In this document: positions 57,172 through 64,000 of the stretch, in pieces | Layout: the number at the start of each line of letters is the position of its first letter | How positions within the stretch are numbered: position 1 is the first letter of the stretch | Program-made: the position numbers and the translations under genes | The notes under the pieces: model-generated | Seen by the model: only the letters and a program-made list of their open reading frames with translations | Database searches by the model: none | What the model was told of the DNA's origin: nothing | Assembly (NCBI RefSeq): GCF_036898095.1 | Contig: NC_090746.1 | Coordinates: 104,722,331 to 104,786,330 of the forward strand | Length of the DNA: 64,000 nt | Direction of reading: 5' to 3' | Source: Palaemon carinicauda | Taxonomy: Eukaryota > Arthropoda > Malacostraca > Decapoda > Palaemonidae

Positions 57172-57778
57172 TCAGGAAGACAATGAGAGAACGGGCTGAA
57201 CACACCCTTTTCCATTACCCTCAGCAGATGCTTCTTCCGATGGAAGTACATTGAAACCAAAGGGTAGACCCCTTCCTGAGGATTCTTTATTATTGTCGTT
57301 ATACAGCCATAAAATAACTAAGGAGACAGCCAAAATAATGCCGTCCAACGAGAACAAGGAGGGGTCAGCAAGAGGCCCAGATTGCGGTCTTACAGCTACA
57401 GTTATTGGATATAACTGCAAAAATTTCATCTTCCTTACAATGTCTTGCACAAGACGATCTGTCAAAACTATTATATGCATAAAAGACAAAGCAAAAACCT
57501 AAAACAAACATAAAAAGACGTTGGAAGTACATCTATACCCTCTGCTGGCTGAAAAAGTGCATGCTCAAGTCGTCACCTGTTGGGTGGGCGGGACTTGCCA
57601 ACCAACTGTAAAAGTTTACACAGCTGTCTCCACCTTCACTGAAACATACTCCTATTAAAGGACGAGGGATTGTGTTCATGTAGGTACAAATTTTAATTTT
57701 ACATCTACACAACTGGGCTGTGTATGATGGGTAACCAACATTACCAGAACACAATGATGCTAGAAGCAAGATCATCAT
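57172..57778 (-). CDS. Candidate small membrane-protein gene with short introns
   Basis: Two open stretches lie head to tail. The first (57778-57577) reads MMILLLASLCSGNVG, signal-peptide-like, then a Cys-rich part (LCRCKIKIC, GVCFSEGGDSCVNFYSW). A 78-bp GT-AG interval (57576-57499) can be removed in frame, after which FCFVFYAYNSFDRSSCARHC and a CxC follow. The other frame of the second block (57489-57172, 105 codons) carries a hydrophobic segment (GIILAVSLVILWLY), a polar tail and a stop at 57172. A second GT-AG interval (57393-57318, 76 bp) would join the frames but removes half of the hydrophobic segment. A secreted or type I membrane protein is possible. The exact model and family are not known. 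Confidence 0.35.
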
Positions 57779-58984
57779 AAGAAAACAGCCTTACTGACAT
57801 GGTCAAATGTTTATAGTTTAAGCAAAGAAAAATAACACTAGATTCTAAAAGTAAAAAGTTTACCAAAAACATATGGGTGCTAATATTTTAGTGTTATGCA
57901 TCACAGAATTCTCCAAGGTTATAAATGGCTATATCTCTAAATTGTAAAATTTGTTTAAAATTTGATTCTTAGCAATATTGCAGCGTATTAAAATCTCCAC
58001 ACAGCTTCCCCTTCTACTTCTAGGCAACTGTTCTTTTCTGTACTTCTTTGTGTTGACAAAGCAGAGCAACTAAAATGCATCAGCCTGGAGATTGCCCTTC
58101 TATATTTTCCTTTTAATCTTGCTGGAAAACATGGATTGGATTTATGATATATAGCCCAATACTGGGTACTGGGGTTAGTGAGGCCATTAAATGACAAAAG
58201 TTAACATAGAAAAACCTTACAGTTTGATGTCAAAAGAGGGGAGACAGCAAGATGTAGGACAGGAAGCTCCAACAGAGAGAAGGTAGAAGAAAAAATACTG
58301 CAACCACAACTATGTGCAGAATAAACATTACAGAGACCTTTAAGTATTGCCTAAAGCACAAAATGAGAGATACCCTGAAGGCAATAATCTCCTACGGGTA
58401 TCCTCTCCATGACAATGATACTATACATTGGACTAAAATCTATCAAATAAGTCCTCTGAGCAAAGTATGACTGAGTTTACTACTAACATACAGACACTGG
58501 TTTACAACTTTGCCTTATTAATGAGTGAGGAGACCATGGGGCAAGCACTTGTTTGTTGCTAGATTCATGCCCTTTCTTTTAACTTTCGTGCTTCTGACAT
58601 CATTGCCGCTCTCAGTGTCTGGTAACTGACTTACAAGTTGGACACTCCCTGTTCAAGTGGATACACTAATAACTATAACCTTGATTCAATCAGATTTTTT
58701 ACCAGTTCCAAAACAGTCAACCAAGTAGCTAGTCTTGCCTTATTGCAATAAAAATATAGTCATACATGAATTCTTTGACAAGACAACTCTATTGTAATTT
58801 GAAACCATGCAAATTCTAATTTTATTCATTATATGAAACCTCAACTAGATTTAATACTTGAATCTTAATTCATTTCATTGACTAAAAATTCAAATGGCTA
58901 GCAGCCAACCAGTGTAACTTTAATCTGTTGACCAGGAAATATACCTATAAGTGGCTATCCAGTCCTTCCCGAATATCACAAATT
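57779..58984. other. AT-rich stretch without a resolved gene
   Basis: Nothing recognisable. It could hold upstream exons or the promoter of the minus-strand candidate, but no splice-bounded exon stands out. Confidence 0.4.
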
Positions 58985-60179
58985 TAAAATCAATATCTAT
59001 TTTCCTTAACTATACAAACCCCAGTCATTCAATAGAGTATAATTTCAGTTTGGCTGGATCTCAGGATTTAAAATTTACACACACGTCGGTGGAGGGGGAA
59101 ACCTGCCCATTTACCTGCACACTGAGAAACCACTTTAACATTCACTTGGGGCATGCAAGGTGGTTGAGGCTTGAAGTGAAACTTGAAGAAATCAGGTTTG
59201 TAAAGTTAGGAAAAATACAAATTACTTTTAAAACCTTTGATTTGTTCCTACATGAATACAAACACATTAAGAGGGAGGAAGCCTCTAAAACCCTACTGGC
59301 AGTTAAGACTTATACTACCTACTAACTTTTGAGAAATAGACTATAAAAAGTTAGACTAAGTTAGTTTAAGGACAGATGGTCACAGAAGAACCTATACCCT
59401 CGTAAGGATATGCTGTCATAATGAAGGGCCTATAGAGTAATGGGTTTTGCATACAAGCCATCCTCCCCCAGTGAAGAGGATGGGGGAAGATATATATAAC
59501 ATTATATGTAGAACAGACCTCAGTGTGAAAGCTTGTATGCACCAAACATCTGATCTAGTACATAACCACTGCACCCTAAGAGAGGGGAAGAAAGAATGAA
59601 AAAGGCCCGGCACTAACTCTTACTCTAGTCTATCGACATGACAGGTTAGACTAGATGCTTCTTGTCTCGTAAGGAGCTCAGTACATCAAACAACCTGTTG
59701 AGCAGCTACCACAGGTCACAGTAAAAACATATCTTACCTGTGCCACAGGTTCTTCTTCAAGGCTAGAGTAGAACCAATTACTCTAACTTCAAGAAAACAT
59801 GCCGGTAATGAATCTTCTAGGTTGTCTGCTCCTTAAGGATATGACGTCTTCATGGTGTCACAAAACCAGAAGGAAAGGGTGTTCCTTTAAACCTTTTTTA
59901 GTCCTGTCAGAACTAATAAAAACATTTTGAATTTGTAGCCTGAAGGGTTGGGGGCTCTTGAAGTAGTCTGAGACCCTCAGAAGACAAAATGCAAATAATC
60001 CAAACTCAGAGATGGATAAAGATTCAAAATGTCGTCATCAATAGCAGGGTTCTATGTTTTGGCTAAAAACTCGGGAACAAAGGTAAAAGGCCTTTCTCCA
60101 TTCCTCAGAATAACTTATAACCTTGGAAATACCTGTACTGTACCGTGAAGTTTCTCTATTCTCTTCACCAAGGCTATTG

Positions 60180-60453
60180 TTAACCCTTAACCCCCAGGCG
60201 TTTTTCTTTTTCAAGCACGTTTTGCAATATTTTTTTTTTTAGATTGCGCTGACAGCCTTAATTTTCGTCATAGAGAGGTCAGGTTGGTCTCATTATTTAA
60301 AAAAAATGCCTGAAGTTTCTCAAAATTATAAAAAATATGCAAAAAAGAATGCAAATAGCAGTTTTTTGCAAGGACGTACCATTACGTCCATGGGGGTTAA
60401 GGGATGAGTTTTGTGAAACGTACCAGTACATCCATTTGAGGTAGAAAGGTTAA
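60180..60453. mobile_element. piggyBac-like MITE flanked by TTAA
   Basis: A 274-bp segment that begins TTAACCCTTAACCCCCAGG and ends with GGTTAA. Read inward from the right, TTAACCTTTC..CAAATGG and an inner CTTAACCCCCATGGACGTAA copy mirror the left end. TTAA on both sides is the piggyBac signature. Palindromic-looking ACGTACC..TACGT motifs are inside. No transposase. It sits within the E5 region and is therefore younger than E5. Confidence 0.5.
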
Positions 60454-60751
60454 GATTGAAAAAAAAAAAAAAAAAAAGTCTTCCGAGTGAGGTATAAATC
60501 CGACACCTGTCAAAACGGGCCCTTTTAAGGGACCCAAATGTGAGTTACATCTCATGCAGGTTGTTCGAGTTCTCTTGGTGACCAAGACTGCTTGAAGCTC
60601 TGCATAAGCATAGACATTTCCCACAATGAGGAAAGGTCTAAGACTTTTAGTCTTAAGACATCACTCTAGTTGAGTGATAGCCCTTCACAACCGAGACCCA
60701 GAGAATCTTCTCCCGGTAAAGATAGACAAGGAATTCCTAATTTAAGTGTGG

Positions 60752-61022
60752 GGGTGCTCTGACCAGTTCGTCACCCCTTCCCCGACAACAATCACAACAA
60801 TGGCCCACTTTGGTTGATGTACAACTGCAATAGACTTCAAGGTATCCAGACATCTTTGCAATGCCATGCAAAAAGCCTTTTGCTCAGAGATAAAGAGGGG
60901 TCTACAACCATGAACAGATAGGGATGTCAGTGAGCTGTAGGGCCTCTGCAGATGAGATTAGCAAGGCAGATTGGGCTAAGGAGGGAGTTCCCTTAGAACT
61001 TTAATTCAGGAGCATCATCAGG
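60752..61022. repeat. Direct duplication, copy A
   Basis: About 270 bp that match 61220-61486 in long blocks: CACCCCTTC..ACAACAATCACA, TATCCA..CATCTTTGCAATGC, GGGCCTCTGCAGATG.GATTAG and GAACTTTAATTCAGGA.CATCA. The spacing is about 465 bp. Minus-strand reading gives broken frames with similar peptides in both copies. Confidence 0.7.
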
Positions 61023-61219
61023 TTTGAGTACCACTATGGTTGTGGCCATTTGAGAGGCCACAAGGTCAACCTAAGATTCAGGGTAATAGGTACCATGTAG
61101 ATTACCCTTGATATCAGACAAAACAGCAGAAAAGCATAAGGGTTGTGGTAGCCTTTCACCACAGAAAAGCATCAACTGCCAAACATAGATCAAAATCCTC
61201 ATTTAATTGCAAAGGGGCT

Positions 61220-61486
61220 CCAACCAGAGTTACCCCTTCTACAGCAACAATCACAGACGATGCACCACTTCGCTTGATATACAGCTGCAAAAGACTTCTG
61301 AAGTTATCCACACATCTTCTCAATGCTTTGTGAAAAGCCCTCTGCTTAGACATACTAGGTGGTTTACAACTGTGAAGGGAGAGGAATGTCAATGTGCTGT
61401 GGGGCCTCTGCAGATGGGATTAGCCAATCAGATTAGGCCATGAGGGGAATTCCCGAAGAACTTTAATTCAGGAACATCAGCAGGAC
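61220..61486. repeat. Direct duplication, copy B
   Basis: Partner of 60752-61022. On the minus strand it keeps a 78-codon frame (61392-61156) beginning MTFLSLHSCKPPSMSKQ. The corresponding frame in copy A is broken. The original coding identity is not recognised. Confidence 0.7.
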
Positions 61487-61701
61487 AATGCCCTAAACAT
61501 TTAAACCTTTAAGCATGAAGTTCATTTCAGTGATGTTGAAACGCATCCTCTAGAGCTATTGCTAGGTCCAGGATTTATGAACCGTAGACCGGAAGCATGT
61601 TGTTGAGCTTTGTGGTGAACAGAGTAATTAGCCTCTCTGCTACTAGAGGATGAAATGCCCATTCTAATCATACTACTAGACACTAGTTACAGAGCATGTC
61701 A

Positions 61702-61790
61702 GCAATTAAATACCACTTGCCTGGAATAAATCTTGTATGTTGACAATTATATACCACTTGCCTGGAATAAATCTTGCTATAGCTCCACCA
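61702..61790. repeat. Short tandem duplication
   Basis: ATACCACTTGCCTGGAATAA occurs twice, about 42 bp apart (61710 and 61751 region), with flanking similarity (CAATTA, ATCTTG). Confidence 0.75.
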
Positions 61791-61849
61791 ACAGTACAGC
61801 ATAATCGAGTGCAAAGAGGTGTGACATCAAGATAAGATGAGTTTGCACC

Positions 61850-63250
61850 TCTTGGGGAAGTACATGCTAACACAGGAGCACACAAGTACTGTATGTGAAA
61901 GCTCTGTCAACTGAACGTGCGACATGCGTGACAGCACAAACAGGTGAGGTAACTCAAAGGTAGAGAAAAGTTCTTAAAAGCGGGTGAGATGGCACTCCAA
62001 TAGGAGAACACTCTTACGTGCAGGCAAGGAAGTGCATAGTTGCGAGCGGGTGAGATTATGCACGCACAATCATGAGCGCACGAGATGACATTTCCTTAGA
62101 TATGCACAATCGTGAGGAAGTGAGGTGGCACTTCCATAGATCTGTATGATCGTGAATAGCTGAGGTGAAACGAGAGCATGATCAAATGTGGTAGCACTCG
62201 AATACAAGTGCGCGACTGCAAAAAAGGAGGGTCACGATTGCAAACAGGTGAGATTGCGCTCTCATAGGAGCATGTGATCATACACAGGTGAGATGGCCAT
62301 GATCGTTAACAGATGGAATGGGGCTCTCTTAAAAGTTCACGAGTACATGGTATGTAATCTCTACCTCTTTTTTTTCATCCTCAGTGAAAGATTGAGCAAC
62401 ACTTTCTCCCATGGGGAGAAAAATAGTTTGAGTGACTTATGGGTAATGCTTATTGAGTGGTCTTAATGGACTAATTTCCATAATTGGGGAAAAAGGACAG
62501 AAGTGCTCTTTATTTTCTTTGACCGGCAGTGCACCAAGTCTGATGAATGCAAGGATTGGCTGTCAGCACCAAGAGATAAAGTTATGGCAGATTGGTTGCG
62601 AACAGGTTAACAATCTATAACGTAGGGGCATTCAGTAACTGAAGATTGCCCTCCAGTATGAGGGTGTGAGTGTGCAGGCTGATGTACTTTCTCACACCAT
62701 AAAATGATTAAGTGAGCCATCATGACAGGGTAAATGACAGAAACTAGAAGAGCCAGCCTGTACTAATGAATCCTCATCCACATTTGAATGTGTAGGGAAT
62801 TGTGGGTGCCCTCTAGAGAGTGCTACAAGTTCCCTAAGAGTGCATTGTAATAGAAGAGGAAGTGCGCATTGGAGAACGTACTTCGAGAAGGGTGCTCTGC
62901 CTCAATGTTAGAGTGAAAGCAAACATGTGCATCTAAAGAATATTGCTTGCCCACTGGGGAGTATGTAGCAAGGGATGAGTGTGTGTGTGTGCAAGAGAGG
63001 ATGCAAGCGATTGGAGCTCAAGAAAAGGTAAGTGCGATGGGAGAGCACAAATAAGTGATCATGATGGGTAACCGTGTAATAGGTGGGCGCTCTTTGTCCA
63101 GGGTGTGCGAGCTAATAAGTGAGGGGGCATAAAGAGATGGACGAGTGCAAGGTCTCATATATAGTGCTCTAAGGAATCTAATGAGGTGATGGCACTCCTC
63201 CTACTTGCCATCAAAGGTGGCTTTTCACAGAGCATCTATCTTTTTACCTC
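61850..63250 (-). repeat. Degenerate Gag-type coding repeats of E5
   Basis: On the plus strand units such as GGTGAGAT.GCACT..CATAGG recur about every 50-60 bp. Their minus strand gives CACCTG and TCGCGCAC words as in E1 4.6-5.9 kb. All frames are broken, consistent with an ancient copy. Confidence 0.5.
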
Positions 63251-63300
63251 TGCAAGGAGTGCAGGGATCAGCGGAGGGTAAGGTTGATTAAATTAGACTA

Positions 63301-64000
63301 GCCCGAGGAGGAGTTATAGGTCGTTTCTTCTCCTTCCTTGAAGTTGTCGTCAGTGCTTCCATGGTCTACAGACAAGGAGAAGGGGTCCAAATTAGGAGAT
63401 TTCCTCTCCCCATGTGGCAAGTGAGGAAGATACCAGCCTGGGAGTAACTAATACTTGCAGCAATTTATGTCTTCCAAGCACAAAAGGTCAGAGTAACCTT
63501 AAGGCCATTTCCTTAGCATTTCTGTCAAGTTAAGTCTGAGGTTCATTACCAGACAGAGAGGGGAATAGCCATCTCTTCTTGGGTAACCAGCTATCACTGC
63601 TTCTCTTGTAGTTTATCCATAAGGGAGATCAGAATTGTCATCAACCCACAGGAGGGTGACGGAAAATGTTCAGTTATCCGAAGAAGAAAGAACGCCCACA
63701 AATTTCCTCAATTTTGAAGATGACCTTGAAGGTGAATGATCTGTATTGGCTTTTAATTTTTCTTGCTGTATATCTAATGCACTGATGGCCAATTCTTATG
63801 CTCATTGCAGGGAAAGCCTGAAAAAAGTCATACCCCATGCCAGAAGCACACAAAGATTGGGGATCCAAACAGCTCCTGCTCATGAAGGTTGTACACTTAT
63901 GACCAGCAACCCCAGGCCAAGATTGCATGTCCACATGTGGCCTCTGCATCACACAAACACACACGCACACTTCAACTATGTAAAAGAAAGAAGAAAACCT
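63301..64000. other. Right-edge sequence, no gene resolved
   Basis: Moderate GC. A minus-strand frame of 98 codons (63970-63674) starts in a (CA)n tract and shows no recognisable motif. It may continue E5 or be unrelated. A (CA)n run lies near 63955-63968. Confidence 0.35.

Larger units (their letters stand above)
58985..63300 (-). mobile_element. Decayed DIRS element E5, related to E1 (3' part and Gag repeats)
   Basis: At 58990-59250 two inverted blocks, TTTTCCTTAACTATACAAACC and GTAAAGTTAGGAAAAATACA (plus strand), lie about 190 bp apart, the same arrangement as the ICR and right end of E1. At about 59690-60060 the minus strand gives fragments matching the end of E1 YR: YKFKMFLLVLTGLKKV, a RNTLSFW stretch, IGSTLALKKNLW and PVVAAQQVV before a stop (E1 ends PVVAVQQLV). 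At about 61850-63250 minus-strand CACCTG/CGC repeats resemble the E1 Gag repeat domain. The RT region is compressed or lost between 60.0 and 61.8 kb. The left limit is firm; the right limit may lie beyond the window. Confidence 0.6.

Overview
This is a eukaryotic nuclear window, most likely from a decapod crustacean. The evidence is an AT-rich background with very long CT/GA microsatellites and pyrimidine-rich minisatellites, several DIRS1-like tyrosine-recombinase retrotransposons (a group common in decapods), and two copies of a dispersed repeat containing TAACCCTAGTTGGAAAAGCA that I associate with decapod genomes. The species call is an inference. There is no operon, CRISPR array, rRNA gene or convincing complete host gene.

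The layout is dominated by repeats. Positions 1-2.7 kb hold a degenerate pyrimidine minisatellite with a Harbinger-type MITE inside it. A small spliced-exon candidate lies at 2804-2961. DIRS element E1 (3160-11533, +) is nearly full length but broken: terminal inverted repeats, Gag with a Cys-rich N terminus and a long Arg-Ser-Pro repeat domain, RT, RNase H, Dam-like region, tyrosine recombinase (YR) and an internal complementary region (ICR). A degenerate Gag-like and dispersed-repeat zone (about 12.3-16.4 kb and 23.2-23.6 kb) is interrupted by E2 (16382-23205, +). A possible terminal exon with a polyadenylation signal is at 23829-24112. E3 (26842-33643, +) lacks the RT core.

From 33.6 to 47.7 kb the sequence is AT-rich and non-coding, with two CT microsatellites, a 28-bp minisatellite (36.2-37.3 kb), a 27-bp minisatellite (39.36-41.2 kb) and a 1.4-kb palindrome (45217-46635). 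E4 (47700-51159, -) is a compact DIRS derivative with identical terminal repeats and the only unbroken RNase H/Dam-like and YR reading frames in the window. A GA microsatellite, the second dispersed-repeat copy and a decayed LINE RT follow to 52.8 kb. The rest is AT-rich sequence with a tRNA-derived SINE (about 55.6-55.8 kb, -), a candidate short membrane-protein gene (57172-57778, -), a piggyBac-like MITE (60180-60453) and the decayed 3' part of a fifth DIRS element E5 (-, from about 58985 towards the right edge).

E1 to E4 share one replication logic. In each, the ICR is the reverse complement of the left end joined to the reverse complement of the right end, as expected for templates that circularise before YR-mediated integration. 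E1/E5 and E2/E3/E4 form two families that differ in terminal sequence and in the frame used for YR. The most striking items are E4, the conserved Gag Cys-domain, the RS-like Gag domain of E1 and the large palindrome.
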